A stretch of DNA of 64,000 bases from Flavobacterium endoglycinae (GCF_017352115.1 NZ_CP071448.1:3247001-3311000); one strand, 5' to 3'. Positions 1 through 9,262 are shown, counted from the first letter of the stretch. Notes: generated from the letters alone by a model not told the origin. Numbers and translations are program-made.

Positions 1-812
1 AAATATTTCCCATGCAAACAAATTCAGCTGGTGCAAATGTTTATAATTTAGGTATTTGTATGGTTTCATTCGAGAATACATATATCAGAAATATGAGTAT
101 TTTTAGAGAGCCTGGCGTTTTTATGATTTATTTGAATTTTGCAGTAATTTTAGAACTTTTTTTTAAGGAAGAAATAAATAGACGTTATTTATTAGTATTC
201 ATTCTTGCCATTGTTTCTACATTTTCGACAGCAGCCTTTATAATATTAGGAACAATCTTATTTGCGTACTTGTTTATTAAAAGCACTAAAAAGGTGGTAT
301 TAAAAAATAAAGCAATAATTTTAGGATTAATTATGCTTGCCGTTTTGTTTATTTTATCTTCAGCAGAATTCTACAATATGATCTTTGATAAAATTGGGAA
401 GGATTCTATTGGTGAAGGTAGTTCTTTAGCCAGAGGTGTTTCTGTTTTAGCCAATTTTAATATATTTTTAGAGAACTTTCTTTTTGGAGTAGGTATAAAG
501 ATATATCCTTTAACATTTTCGAAGGCTACTTTAGCCTTAATTGGTGTATCATTAGATATTGGAAATAATACCAACACCATAACCACAATTTTAGCAGTGT
601 ATGGTATTTTTACAGGATTTTTATTTGTTTATATGTTATTCAGTTTTGCAAAAAAAACATCTAATTCGCTTGTAATAAGAGTTTTAATTTTTTTAGTCTT
701 AATAATGTTTTATAGTAATGAAGATATGCGATATTCTTTAATGTCTGCAGCAATGTTAATGTGGGGATTAAAAAATAAAGAAATAATAGTAATAAATAAC
801 ATTGCCTCATAG
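1..812 (+). CDS. wzy: Wzy-type O-antigen/exopolysaccharide polymerase, 5' truncated
   Basis: Polytopic membrane protein that would polymerise lipid-linked repeat units on the periplasmic face of the inner membrane. The frame is open to the left window edge, so the ATG at 12 is probably internal. Wzy proteins usually have about 400 residues and only about 266 are visible. The visible part has several hydrophobic segments and a loop with FREPGVF, which resembles the FxEPG motif of many Wzy/O-antigen ligase-type polymerases. A glycosyltransferase starts 14 bases downstream, so the gene is part of the surface-glycan operon. The Wzx flippase that normally accompanies Wzy is not in the window and may lie upstream. 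Family assignment is fairly firm. Polymerase versus ligase cannot be separated from this fragment. Confidence 0.72.
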   Translation, partial: IFPMQTNSAGANVYNLGICMVSFENTYIRNMSIFREPGVFMIYLNFAVILELFFKEEINRRYLLVFILAIVSTFSTAAFIILGTILFAYLFIKSTKKVVLKNKAIILGLIMLAVLFILSSAEFYNMIFDKIGKDSIGEGSSLARGVSVLANFNIFLENFLFGVGIKIYPLTFSKATLALIGVSLDIGNNTNTITTILAVYGIFTGFLFVYMLFSFAKKTSNSLVIRVLIFLVLIMFYSNEDMRYSLMSAAMLMWGLKNKEIIVINNIAS

Positions 813-826
813 TCACCAATATTGCC

Positions 827-2107
827 ATGAAGATCTTAATATTATCGTATGATTTTTATCCAGAAGGAAAACCTAATACTTATCGCTGGTTTAATATAGC
901 CAAAAGTTGGGTTAATAAAGGTGCCGAAGTTTATGTTGTTACTGCCGATAAAAATCAGTATTTAGCATATGAAGAAATAGATGGAGTAAAAATATATAGA
1001 ACAACAGAATATTTTATTGGTAATTTGAAATATCAATATAGAGAAAGTATCAATAATCCTATAGTAGAATCTAAAATTGATAATAAAGGGGTTAAATTTT
1101 TTCTCAAGGGACTCATTCGTAAAATTTATAATGCTACATGGTCGAATATTTATTGGCCAGATCATTCTTTTTTATGGACCTTCTCTGCTGTACCGGTGGC
1201 GTCTAAAATTATAGAAGAACATAATATAGATAAACTTATTACAGCTTCATGGACTTTTTCTGCTCATAGGATAGGAGATAAACTTAAAAAGAAATTTCCA
1301 AACCTATATTGGCTAGCGGATACAATTGACCCTTTTTGCTTTAATGCGAGAGTTAATAACCTTTTCTTGTATAACAGGTTAAATGTATCATACGAAAACA
1401 AAATATTTAAACGTGCAGATTTTAATTCTGTACTCACAGAAAAAATAAAAAAAAAATATGTTTCTCTTTTTCCTGCTTTAGAACATAAGATAGGTGTTAA
1501 TAATAACATTTTTATTCCTGTAGAATTTGATTACAGTAAAACTATTGAAAATGAAAAAATTCGTTTACTGTTTTTGGGTACTTTGTCTCAGGCCACAAGA
1601 TCTCCTAAAAACTTACTTGTTTTACTTGATAATTTGCTAAAAAAATATCCTGATATTAAAATAGAAATTGATTTTTATGGCGATTTTACAGATACAAAAG
1701 ATGAATTTGCTAAATATCCGGAATTACTAAGTAATTATATACATCTTAATAATTTCATAACTAGAGAAGAAGTAAATAAAGTTATAAAAAATGCCGATAT
1801 TCTTTTAAATATAGGAAATAGTAATGAGTATCAAGAACCTAGTAAACTTATAGAATATATGTATTCAAGTAAGAAGATTCTAAATATTTGTACCATAGAG
1901 AATGATACATCTGCAGAATTATTAAAGCAATATCCTTTAAGTCTGAGTATCTATCCAGGTGAAATAAATAATGATATAACTCTAGAAAAATTGATTACCT
2001 TTTTTAATGGAAAAGAAATAGTTGATAGAAGTAAATTAAGAGAAATTTTAAAAAATTACTTATTAGAAACGGTAGCAGATAAATATTTAAACTTTTTATC
2101 CAGGTGA
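827..2107 (+). CDS. Glycosyltransferase, GT-B fold (GT4-like)
   Basis: Predicted cytoplasmic glycosyltransferase of 426 residues that would add one sugar to the lipid-linked repeat unit. The N-terminus (MKILILSYDFYPEGKPNTY) is the typical first strand and loop of GT4 enzymes. The C-terminal half has the second Rossmann-like domain, with LLFLGTLSQ near residue 246 and an EPSKLIEYM segment near residue 342. That segment matches the acidic donor-binding helix of the family. It lies between a Wzy polymerase and capE with short spacers. Donor and acceptor cannot be read from the sequence; UDP-L-FucNAc is possible given the next three genes. The DNA is very A+T-rich, even compared with the housekeeping genes at the right end of the window. 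Confidence 0.75.
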   Translation: MKILILSYDFYPEGKPNTYRWFNIAKSWVNKGAEVYVVTADKNQYLAYEEIDGVKIYRTTEYFIGNLKYQYRESINNPIVESKIDNKGVKFFLKGLIRKIYNATWSNIYWPDHSFLWTFSAVPVASKIIEEHNIDKLITASWTFSAHRIGDKLKKKFPNLYWLADTIDPFCFNARVNNLFLYNRLNVSYENKIFKRADFNSVLTEKIKKKYVSLFPALEHKIGVNNNIFIPVEFDYSKTIENEKIRLLFLGTLSQATRSPKNLLVLLDNLLKKYPDIKIEIDFYGDFTDTKDEFAKYPELLSNYIHLNNFITREEVNKVIKNADILLNIGNSNEYQEPSKLIEYMYSSKKILNICTIENDTSAELLKQYPLSLSIYPGEINNDITLEKLITFFNGKEIVDRSKLREILKNYLLETVADKYLNFLSR

Positions 2108-2151
2108 TTTTATAAGGATAATAGTTACAGAATTCAAAATAAAATTTTAAT

Positions 2152-3183
2152 ATGTTTAAAAATAAAATATTATTAATAACAGGGGGCACTGGCTCTTTTG
2201 GGAATGCAGTATTAAGTAGATTTCTTGAGACAGATCATTTTAAAGAAATCCGTATTTTTTCTCGAGATGAAAAAAAACAAGATGATATGCGTAATCGATT
2301 AAAGAATAATAAACTTAAGTTTTACATTGGTGATGTAAGGGATTATAAAAGCATTGAACGTGCTATGCGTGGTGTTGATTATGTTTTTCATGCTGCAGCA
2401 TTAAAGCAGGTGCCTTCGTGTGAATTCTTTCCCCTTGAAGCAACTAAAACTAATGTAATTGGGACGCAGAATGTTATTGATGCTGCGGAAGAAAATAAAG
2501 TACATAAAGTAATTTGTTTGAGTACAGATAAAGCAGCATATCCTATTAATGCAATGGGTATTTCTAAAGCACTTATGGAGAAAGTTGCCGTAGCTGCTTC
2601 AAGAAATTTACAGAATACTACAGTTTGTCTTACTAGATATGGAAATGTGATGGCTTCTCGTGGATCTGTAATACCGCTGTTTTTAAGTCAAATTCAGGAA
2701 GGAAAAGCAATTACTATTACTGACCCTAAAATGACTCGTTTTTTAATGTCACTTGATGAAGCAGTTGAATTAGTTTTATTCGCTTTTGAACATGGAAACC
2801 CGGGTGATCTCTTTGTTAATAAGGCTCCAGCAGGAACTATTGGTGATTTGGCCCAAGCATTGAAAGAACTTTGTAATGCCGATAATGAAATTAAAGTAAT
2901 AGGGACACGTCATGGAGAAAAACTTTACGAAACATTATGTACTCGTGAAGAGATGCTTAAAGCAGAAGATATGGGAGAATTTTATAGAATTCCAGCTGAT
3001 AATCGAGATTTAAATTATGCACAGTATTTTTCAGAAGGTGAAGAAGACATTTCTTTAATAGAGGATTATCACTCTCACAATACATATCAACAAAATGTTG
3101 AGGGGATGAAAAAATTGTTATCGACTTTACCATTAATAAGAAAAGAAGTTTTTGGAGAAGATGTTCCTCAGATGCCGGGATAA
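2152..3183 (+). CDS. capE: UDP-GlcNAc 4,6-dehydratase (5-inverting), CapE/WbjB type
   Basis: Soluble short-chain dehydrogenase of 343 residues, first enzyme of UDP-L-FucNAc synthesis. It removes water from UDP-GlcNAc and inverts C5 to give a 4-keto-6-deoxy-L-arabino sugar. The NAD(P) motif TGGTGSFG is at residues 10-17. The active-site stretch STDKAAYPINAMG begins at residue 124, with Met135 in place of the usual SDR tyrosine and Lys139 following, as expected for CapE/FlaA1-type dehydratases. Length fits CapE, and there is no membrane domain as in WbpM/CapD. CapF and CapG homologues follow directly, which makes the pathway assignment strong. FlaA1/PseB is the nearest alternative, but the neighbours argue against it. 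Confidence 0.9.
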   Translation: MFKNKILLITGGTGSFGNAVLSRFLETDHFKEIRIFSRDEKKQDDMRNRLKNNKLKFYIGDVRDYKSIERAMRGVDYVFHAAALKQVPSCEFFPLEATKTNVIGTQNVIDAAEENKVHKVICLSTDKAAYPINAMGISKALMEKVAVAASRNLQNTTVCLTRYGNVMASRGSVIPLFLSQIQEGKAITITDPKMTRFLMSLDEAVELVLFAFEHGNPGDLFVNKAPAGTIGDLAQALKELCNADNEIKVIGTRHGEKLYETLCTREEMLKAEDMGEFYRIPADNRDLNYAQYFSEGEEDISLIEDYHSHNTYQQNVEGMKKLLSTLPLIRKEVFGEDVPQMPG

Positions 3184-3239
3184 TTCTTTGAAAAAATTGC
3201 ATCGATTAACATTAAAATAAGTATTGTGTAGTTTTGGAG

Positions 3240-3264
3240 TAATAGATTTTAGGATAATCTATTA
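3240..3264 (+). other. A/T hairpin between capE and capF, next to a -7-like box
   Basis: Perfect 9-base inverted repeat, TAATAGATT at 3240-3248 and AATCTATTA at 3256-3264, with a 7-base loop. A TAGTTTTG box at 3229-3236 matches the flavobacterial -7 element, but no TTG lies at the right distance upstream. It may be a weak attenuator or a leader hairpin for capF. An A/T-only hairpin can also arise by chance in such DNA. Confidence 0.3.
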
Positions 3265-3290
3265 TTAAATTTTAAAGTTTTAAATATAAT

Positions 3291-4409
3291 ATGCTAAAAG
3301 TTGGAATAACCGGACAAGCGGGATTTGTTGGTAAACATTTATTTAATGCAATTGGACTTCATCCAAAAGAATTTGTTCTAATAGATTTTAAAAGACATTA
3401 TTTTGATGACGAATCTAAATTAAATGAGTTTGTGTCAGAATGTGATGTTATTGTCCATCTTGCAGGTATGAATAGACACAACGATCCTCAAACGATTTAT
3501 AATACAAATATTGATTTAGCAAAAAAAATAATCAAGTCACTGGAATTTACAGATAGTAGAGCTCATGTTATTTTCTCTTCTTCAACTCAGGAAGAAAATG
3601 AAAATTTGTATGGTAAATCAAAAAAAGATAGCCGAGAACTATTTGTAAATTGGGCAAAAAGATCAAAAGGAAAATTTACAGGTATGATAATTCCTAATGT
3701 TTTTGGACCATTTGGCCATCCGAATTATAATTCTGTTGTCGCTACCTTTAGTCATAAAATAGCTAGAAATGAAATACCTAAAATTGAGGTTGATAATACA
3801 ATTAAATTAATATATGTAGGAGAACTTGTAGAAGTTATTTTGGAAGAAATTAAGAAAAATGAAGGAAACCATCTGATACAAGTAAAACACACTTCTGAGT
3901 GTACTGTCTCTAAATTATTGTCATTACTAAATTCATATAAAGAGCAATATCAAGATAAAGGACAGATACCTGTTTTAGACAATAAGTTTGAGTTAAATTT
4001 ATTCAATACTTATCGTTGTTATATTGATTTTAAAGAGTATTTTCCAGTAAAATTTACCCAACATGCTGATGAAAGAGGAAGTTTTGTTGAAATTATAAGA
4101 CTAGGAGTAGGAGGACAAGTTTCTTTTTCGACAACAGTACCTGGAATAACTCGTGGAAACCATTTTCATACAAGAAAAATAGAGAGATTTGCTGTAATAA
4201 AAGGAAAAGCATTAATTCAATTACGACGAATTGATAGTGACGAAATTTTAGAATTTTATCTTGATGGGGATAATCCTGCTTATGTAGATATGCCTATATG
4301 GTATACTCACAATATTAAAAATATAGGCAGTGATATACTATATACTAATTTTTGGATCAATGAATTTTTTGATCCAAATGATCCTGATACTTATTTATTA
4401 GAGGTCTAA
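3291..4409 (+). CDS. capF: UDP-2-acetamido-2,6-dideoxy-hexulose reductase/epimerase, CapF/WbjC
   Basis: Bifunctional enzyme of 372 residues, second in UDP-L-FucNAc synthesis. In known CapF, a C-terminal cupin epimerises C3 and an N-terminal SDR domain reduces the 4-keto group with NADPH. Both domains are visible: GITGQAGFVGKH near residues 5-16, and a cupin from about residue 245 with His291 and His293 in the segment GNHFHTRKIERFAV. Length matches CapF. It follows capE after about 100 bases and precedes capG. The two-domain layout together with both neighbours makes this one of the safest calls in the window. Confidence 0.9.
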   Translation: MLKVGITGQAGFVGKHLFNAIGLHPKEFVLIDFKRHYFDDESKLNEFVSECDVIVHLAGMNRHNDPQTIYNTNIDLAKKIIKSLEFTDSRAHVIFSSSTQEENENLYGKSKKDSRELFVNWAKRSKGKFTGMIIPNVFGPFGHPNYNSVVATFSHKIARNEIPKIEVDNTIKLIYVGELVEVILEEIKKNEGNHLIQVKHTSECTVSKLLSLLNSYKEQYQDKGQIPVLDNKFELNLFNTYRCYIDFKEYFPVKFTQHADERGSFVEIIRLGVGGQVSFSTTVPGITRGNHFHTRKIERFAVIKGKALIQLRRIDSDEILEFYLDGDNPAYVDMPIWYTHNIKNIGSDILYTNFWINEFFDPNDPDTYLLEV

Positions 4410-4422
4410 TAAAAAGATAGAT

Positions 4423-4450
4423 TTTGTAATGGAAGATTGAATTAAATTTG
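4423..4450 (+). promoter_or_regulatory. Possible promoter for capG
   Basis: TTTG at 4423-4426 and TAAATTTG at 4443-4450, spaced by 16 bases, resemble the Bacteroidota promoter TTTG...TAnnTTTG. The spacing is slightly short. It would give a leader of roughly 100 A/T-rich bases before capG at 4564, which fits the unusually long gap (154 bases) after capF in an otherwise compact operon. Confidence 0.4.
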
Positions 4451-4563
4451 ATTCCTTTTTAAAGCTACTAAAAATAAAAAAAGTTATTAAAAAAAATCAA
4501 TTATAAAATATATTAATTAATGTTTATGAATCTCTTAGGACATATCAGAAGAAAGAATTTATT

Positions 4564-5697
4564 ATGAAGAAATTAAAAGTTATGACGGTTGTTGGAACCC
4601 GTCCTGAGATTATAAGACTTTCACGTGTAATGGCGGCATTGGATAAATCAGATGCTATTGATCATATTATTGTACATACTGGTCAAAATTATGATTATGA
4701 ATTAAACCAAATTTTTTTTGAAGATCTGGGTATAAGAAAGCCAGATCACTTCTTAAATGCTGCGGGAGTTTCTGCTGCAGAAACGGTAGGGCAGATTTTG
4801 ATTAAAATTGATCCATTACTGGAACTTGAGCAACCTGATGCCTTTTTAGTTTTAGGTGATACTAATAGCTGTTTGTGTGCCATTCCTGCAAAAAAAAGAC
4901 ATATTCCTATTTTTCATATGGAGGCAGGAAATCGTTGCTTTGATCAAAGAGTTCCAGAGGAGACAAATCGAAAAATTGTAGATCATATTTCAGATATTAA
5001 TCTTACTTATAGTGATATTGCCCGCGAATATTTATTGCGTGAAGGTTTATCTGCTGATAGAATTATAAAAACGGGATCACCAATGTTTGAAGTTTTAAAT
5101 CATTATATCAATGATATAAAAAGTTCAGATGTGTTGGAAAGACTTGAACTTGAAGAAGGAAAATTTTTTGTAGTATCTTCTCACCGTGAAGAAAATATTA
5201 ATAGCGAACAAAATTTTGGAGGACTCATTGAGAGTTTAAATTTGATTGCTGAAAAATATAATTTTCCTATAATTGTTAGTACACATCCTCGTACACGCAA
5301 TATGATTGATAAAAAAGGCATAACCACGCATAAAAATGTTAAATTTTTAAAACCATTAGGATTCAATGATTACAATGCCTTGCAAATGAGAGCATTTGCT
5401 GTTTTGTCTGATAGTGGAACAATTTCTGAGGAATCATCAATATTAAATTTTCCAGCACTTAATATACGTGATGCACATGAACGACCAGAGGCTATGGAAG
5501 AAGCTTCTGTAATGATGGTTGGATTAAATCCTCAGCGAATCTTGCAAGGTCTTGTTCTGCTTCAAACTCAAAAAACAGGAAGTGAAAGAAATTTTAGACC
5601 AGTAGCAGACTATTCTATGCCAAATGTGTCAGAAAAAATGGTGCGAATTATTTTAAGTTATACCGACTATATCAAGAGAGTAGTCTGGAGAGAATAA
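4564..5697 (+). CDS. capG: UDP-N-acetylglucosamine 2-epimerase family (non-hydrolysing), CapG/WbjD
   Basis: Final enzyme of UDP-L-FucNAc synthesis: 2-epimerisation of UDP-L-pneumosamine-type sugar. The protein has 377 residues, like CapG and WecB. Visible family signatures are VVGTRPEIIRLSRV at the N-terminus, LVLGDTNS, FHMEAGNRCFDQRVPEETNR with the catalytic acidic residues, SHREEN near residue 205, and SDSGTISEESS in the C-terminal nucleotide-binding loop. The order capE-capF-capG makes CapG more likely than the ManNAc-forming WecB. If it instead made UDP-ManNAc, it could in principle feed a sialic-acid route. That reading is less likely. Confidence 0.87.
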   Translation: MKKLKVMTVVGTRPEIIRLSRVMAALDKSDAIDHIIVHTGQNYDYELNQIFFEDLGIRKPDHFLNAAGVSAAETVGQILIKIDPLLELEQPDAFLVLGDTNSCLCAIPAKKRHIPIFHMEAGNRCFDQRVPEETNRKIVDHISDINLTYSDIAREYLLREGLSADRIIKTGSPMFEVLNHYINDIKSSDVLERLELEEGKFFVVSSHREENINSEQNFGGLIESLNLIAEKYNFPIIVSTHPRTRNMIDKKGITTHKNVKFLKPLGFNDYNALQMRAFAVLSDSGTISEESSILNFPALNIRDAHERPEAMEEASVMMVGLNPQRILQGLVLLQTQKTGSERNFRPVADYSMPNVSEKMVRIILSYTDYIKRVVWRE

Positions 5698-5708
5698 AAA
5701 ATACTTAA

Positions 5709-6506
5709 TTGATGGATGTTTCTGTAATAATTCCGATGTACAATTCTGAAGATACGATCGAAAGGTCTATTAAGTCAGTATTGGAGCAAACGTATGAAGG
5801 ACAATTAGAAATTCTAATTATTAATGATGGATCTGCAGATAATTCTGAAAAAATCGTCAACAAATTAATTAAAGAGAATCACTCAAAAACAATTATCAGA
5901 ATTATAAATAAAGAAAATGGGGGTGTTTCATCAGCAAGAAATATTGGTTTAAATGAAGCAAAGGGCGATTTAATCGCATTACTGGACAGTGATGATGAAT
6001 GGTTTAAAAATAAATTAGATATACAAATTCCGTATTTAAAAAATAGAGATTTCGATTTTGTTGCAACGTGTAGGAATAATGAAAAAATAGGCTTTCCCTA
6101 CAAGTTAATTAATGATGAATATGCAGAAATTAAACTAAAAAAACTTTTAATTAAAGTAGTTGGACAAACTTCCACAGTTTTGTTTAAAAGGAAAATACTA
6201 TTCAATACTGGGAATTTTGATGAAAATCAAAAGTATTCAGAAGATGCAAATTATTGGATGCGTATTTCATTGAATAATAAAATGATTATTTTGAATAAAA
6301 GCCTTGTCTTTACAGGAGGAGGGAAGCCTGCTGTTGGATTTTCAGGTCTTTCTGCTAATTTAGAAGCAATGGAAGAAGGAGTTCATAAAAATATTAAAGA
6401 GATGTATAGTCTAGGGAAGATAAATTTTTTAGAATTTCAATTGATTCGTCTTTTCTCTAAAATTAAATATATTCTAAGAAAAATGAAAGTCAAAAGAGCA
6501 CTATAA
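5709..6506 (+). CDS. Glycosyltransferase family 2
   Basis: GT-A fold glycosyltransferase of 265 residues. It starts with VSVIIPMYNSEDTIERSI, has IINDGSADNS near residue 38, NGGVSSARNIGLNEAKGD near residue 70, and the DxD-type metal/nucleotide motif LLDSDDEW with aspartates at residues 93, 95 and 96. No transmembrane segment is apparent, so it acts at the cytoplasmic face of the inner membrane. It lies 11 bases after capG and 2 bases before an acetyltransferase, so it is clearly in the same operon. A plausible but unproven role is transfer of L-FucNAc. Confidence 0.85.
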   Translation: MMDVSVIIPMYNSEDTIERSIKSVLEQTYEGQLEILIINDGSADNSEKIVNKLIKENHSKTIIRIINKENGGVSSARNIGLNEAKGDLIALLDSDDEWFKNKLDIQIPYLKNRDFDFVATCRNNEKIGFPYKLINDEYAEIKLKKLLIKVVGQTSTVLFKRKILFNTGNFDENQKYSEDANYWMRISLNNKMIILNKSLVFTGGGKPAVGFSGLSANLEAMEEGVHKNIKEMYSLGKINFLEFQLIRLFSKIKYILRKMKVKRAL

Positions 6507-6508
6507 AT

Positions 6509-7084
6509 ATGTATTTTAAATTTTTTTGGATAATTAGAGCTGTATGTTATAAGCCTTTTTTTGGGAAATTTTTGATGCCTTCATATATTGGAAAGCCAGT
6601 TTATTTGCATGGTGTAAAAAACATTTTTATTGAAAAAAATGTTCGATTATTTCCAAATATTCGCATGGAAGTACATGGTAAGGATGCAAGTATAAATATT
6701 GGAGAAGATGTCGGCATAGCTCAAAATGTCCATATAACATCTGGATCTAATCTTAATATAGGTAAATCTTCTACAATATTAGCAAATGTATTTATTACTA
6801 ATATTGATCATGACTACACAACAATAGGAGTGAATATCTTAAAGCAAAAAATGATAATCAAAGACACAGAAATTGGAGAAAATTGTTTTATTGGTATTGG
6901 AGCGGCAATTCAAGCAGGCACAATATTGGGGAATCATTGTGTTGTAGGAGCAAATTCGGTCGTCAAAGGGATATTTCCAGATTATTCGATAATAGCAGGT
7001 GTACCTGCTAAAATTATAAAAAGATATAATACACAAAGTGGACTATGGGAGAAAACGAATTCTGAAGGAACATTTTTAAATTAA
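6509..7084 (+). CDS. Hexapeptide-repeat O-acetyltransferase (WbbJ/LbH family)
   Basis: Left-handed beta-helix acyltransferase of 191 residues that would acetylate a sugar of the glycan. Degenerate hexapeptide repeats run from about residue 50 to 165, such as INIGEDVGIAQNVHI and IGENCFIGIGAAIQAG. The loop NIDHDYT supplies the histidine expected at the active site, and the end GVPAKIIKRY is the family's usual last coil. It lacks the N-terminal nucleotide-sugar domain of PglD, so I do not assign it to the bacillosamine pathway. It sits tightly between a GT2 gene and an SDR gene. The substrate is unknown. Confidence 0.85.
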   Translation: MYFKFFWIIRAVCYKPFFGKFLMPSYIGKPVYLHGVKNIFIEKNVRLFPNIRMEVHGKDASINIGEDVGIAQNVHITSGSNLNIGKSSTILANVFITNIDHDYTTIGVNILKQKMIIKDTEIGENCFIGIGAAIQAGTILGNHCVVGANSVVKGIFPDYSIIAGVPAKIIKRYNTQSGLWEKTNSEGTFLN

Positions 7085-7094
7085 AAATACAATT

Positions 7095-8228
7095 ATGAAA
7101 AATATATTAATAACAGGTGGAGCAGGATTTATAGGTAGTAACTTGGCGCTTAAACTAATTGAAAAAGGTTATAAGATTACAGTATTAGATAATCTTTCAA
7201 AACAAATACATGGAGACAATCCCGAGATTACATCAACTTTATATAGAAGTATAAAAGATAAAGTTACTTTTATTGAAGGAACTGTTACTTCAAGAGAAGA
7301 TTGGAAAAAAGCTTTAGAAAACCAAAATATAATAGTGCATTTTGCAGCCGAAACAGGAACTGGGCAATCAATGTATTGTATTGAAAAGTATACAGAGGTG
7401 AATATCAAAGGAACTGCAATAATGCTTGATTTGTTAGCAAATAATAAATATTCAGTCGAAAAAGTTATAATTGCCTCTTCAAGATCTATTTACGGAGAAG
7501 GGAAGTATGAACATCCTAAATTGGGCATTGTGTATCCTTCGCATAGAAATGAGAAAAATATGCTAGAAGGTGATTTTGAAGTAAGATATAAAGATTCTGA
7601 GATTCTAAAATTATTACCAACTGATGAAGAATCAAAGATACATCCATCATCTGTTTATGGCATAACGAAGCAAAATCAAGAACAAATGGTTATGACAGTG
7701 TGTCCAACTTTGGGGATTTCTCCTGTGTCATTCAGATATCAAAACGTTTATGGTCCAGGGCAATCTTTATCAAATCCTTATACGGGAATTCTTTCAATAT
7801 TTTCTACCCAAATTAGAAACAATAATGGGATTCAAATTTTTGAAGATGGTAAAGAAACAAGAGATTTTGTTTTTATTGATGATGTGGTTGATGCTACAGT
7901 TAGAGGTATTGAAAAAGAGGAAGCAAATGGTAATATTTTTAATGTTGGAACAGGAGTAGCAACGGATGTATTGACAGTTGCAAATTCTTTAATTTCTGCA
8001 TACAAAATTGACGTTGCAGTAACAATTACAGGTAAGTTTAGATTGGGAGATATTAGACATAATTACGCTGATTTGACAAAGATTTCGTCATTGCTTGGAT
8101 TCGAACCTAAAGTCCTTTTCGCTGATGGTATAAAAAAATTTAGTTCGTGGGTACTAGAACAAGAAATTCAAGAAGATAAACTAACTAAATCTCTTGAGGA
8201 AATGAAAATGAAGGGATTGCTAAAATGA
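7095..8228 (+). CDS. NAD-dependent epimerase, possibly dTDP-L-rhamnose 4-epimerase
   Basis: Extended short-chain dehydrogenase of 377 residues. NAD motif TGGAGFIGSN is near residues 7-16 and the catalytic YGITK near residue 193. The segment ASSRSIYGEGKYEHP resembles a subgroup containing dTDP-L-rhamnose 4-epimerases, which make dTDP-6-deoxy-L-talose. That would fit the rml genes at 14830-17145, which make the substrate. It is not RmlB: the RmlB-specific sequence is absent and the protein is longer than the classical enzyme. Membership of the epimerase/dehydratase family is certain; the specific substrate is an inference. It overlaps the next gene by 4 bases. Confidence 0.6.
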   Translation: MKNILITGGAGFIGSNLALKLIEKGYKITVLDNLSKQIHGDNPEITSTLYRSIKDKVTFIEGTVTSREDWKKALENQNIIVHFAAETGTGQSMYCIEKYTEVNIKGTAIMLDLLANNKYSVEKVIIASSRSIYGEGKYEHPKLGIVYPSHRNEKNMLEGDFEVRYKDSEILKLLPTDEESKIHPSSVYGITKQNQEQMVMTVCPTLGISPVSFRYQNVYGPGQSLSNPYTGILSIFSTQIRNNNGIQIFEDGKETRDFVFIDDVVDATVRGIEKEEANGNIFNVGTGVATDVLTVANSLISAYKIDVAVTITGKFRLGDIRHNYADLTKISSLLGFEPKVLFADGIKKFSSWVLEQEIQEDKLTKSLEEMKMKGLLK

Positions 8229-9262
8229 AACTTAGAGAATATCTGCATAATAAGAATATAATTTTCTTCTCTGTACAAACATTTAATTTAGAGAAAGAGA
8301 TTATTGGAAAGCTTAAAGAATATGGGGCGTTTGTAGATTACTATGATGAAAGACCATCCAATAATATTTTTGCAAAAGGAATAATAAGGTTAAAAAGAAG
8401 CGTCTACCAACATAGGATTGATAAGTATTATAAAAATATACTTCATCAAGTCGCTCATAAAAAATATGACATATTATTTGTAAATAGAGGAGAGGTTGTT
8501 CCAGGTTTTTTTCTTGAAGAATTTAAAAAACTTCAGCCAAAATGTGAAATGGTGTTTTATACATGGGATTCTTTTACAAACCATACACACCCAACAACAA
8601 TATTGAAGTATTTTGACAAAAAATTCACTTTTGATTCTGATGATGCTGTAAAGTATAATATTAATTTTAGGCCTCTTTTTTACTTAGACTCTTACAAATC
8701 TATTAAAGAAGAAAAGAATAAATGGGAATATGATTTGCTTTTTTTAGGAACTGCACACTCCGATAGATATGAAATAAGTACAAAAATAATTCAGTGGAGT
8801 GAAAATCAAGGATTTAAATGTTTTTCTTATTATTTTATGCATAGTAGACTCGTTTATTTTTATAAAAAGAAATATGATCAGACTTTTAAAAAATTTGATT
8901 TTAAAAAGCTAAGTTTTAAAAGTCTGACAAAAAATGAAATTTTGGAATTATACAGAAAAACAAATGTCATTCTAGATATTAATCATCCTGGACAAAAGGG
9001 ATTAACTATGAGAACATTTGAAGCATTAGGGGCTGGTAAAAAATTAATTACAACTAATAAAGAAATTGAAAAGTACAGTTTTTATAGTCCTAATAATGTT
9101 TATATAATTAATAGAGATAATATTATTTTAGATAAAGGTTTCTTTGAAACGGTGTATGAAGATGTAAATCAAGAATTGTATTACAAAGCTTCTATAGAAG
9201 GTTGGCTATACTGCGTATTTGTAGAAAAAGATTTGAATTATTGGATAAAAGAAATTGCATAG
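8225..9262 (+). CDS. Glycosyltransferase, CgeB/GT4-like
   Basis: Predicted cytoplasmic glycosyltransferase of 345 residues. The N-terminal domain has YDILFVNRGEVVPGFFLEE near residue 80. The C-terminal part has LLFLGTAHSDRYE and the late motif MRTFEALGAGKKLITTN near residue 260, typical of the CgeB-type C-terminal domain in which a conserved Glu/Ala-Gly-Gly-like loop binds the nucleotide sugar. The start overlaps the epimerase stop by 4 bases and its stop abuts the next start, which indicates translational coupling. Substrate unknown. Confidence 0.7.
   Translation: MKLREYLHNKNIIFFSVQTFNLEKEIIGKLKEYGAFVDYYDERPSNNIFAKGIIRLKRSVYQHRIDKYYKNILHQVAHKKYDILFVNRGEVVPGFFLEEFKKLQPKCEMVFYTWDSFTNHTHPTTILKYFDKKFTFDSDDAVKYNINFRPLFYLDSYKSIKEEKNKWEYDLLFLGTAHSDRYEISTKIIQWSENQGFKCFSYYFMHSRLVYFYKKKYDQTFKKFDFKKLSFKSLTKNEILELYRKTNVILDINHPGQKGLTMRTFEALGAGKKLITTNKEIEKYSFYSPNNVYIINRDNIILDKGFFETVYEDVNQELYYKASIEGWLYCVFVEKDLNYWIKEIA

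Noticed and set aside
12..60. ATG at 12 as the true start of the first polymerase gene
   Set aside because: The frame is open to position 3, and the protein is about 130 residues shorter than typical Wzy proteins, so the gene is cut by the window edge.
7095..8228. Assignment of the SDR at 7095 as RmlB
   Set aside because: Length (377) and motifs such as SSRSIYGEG differ from dTDP-glucose 4,6-dehydratase.
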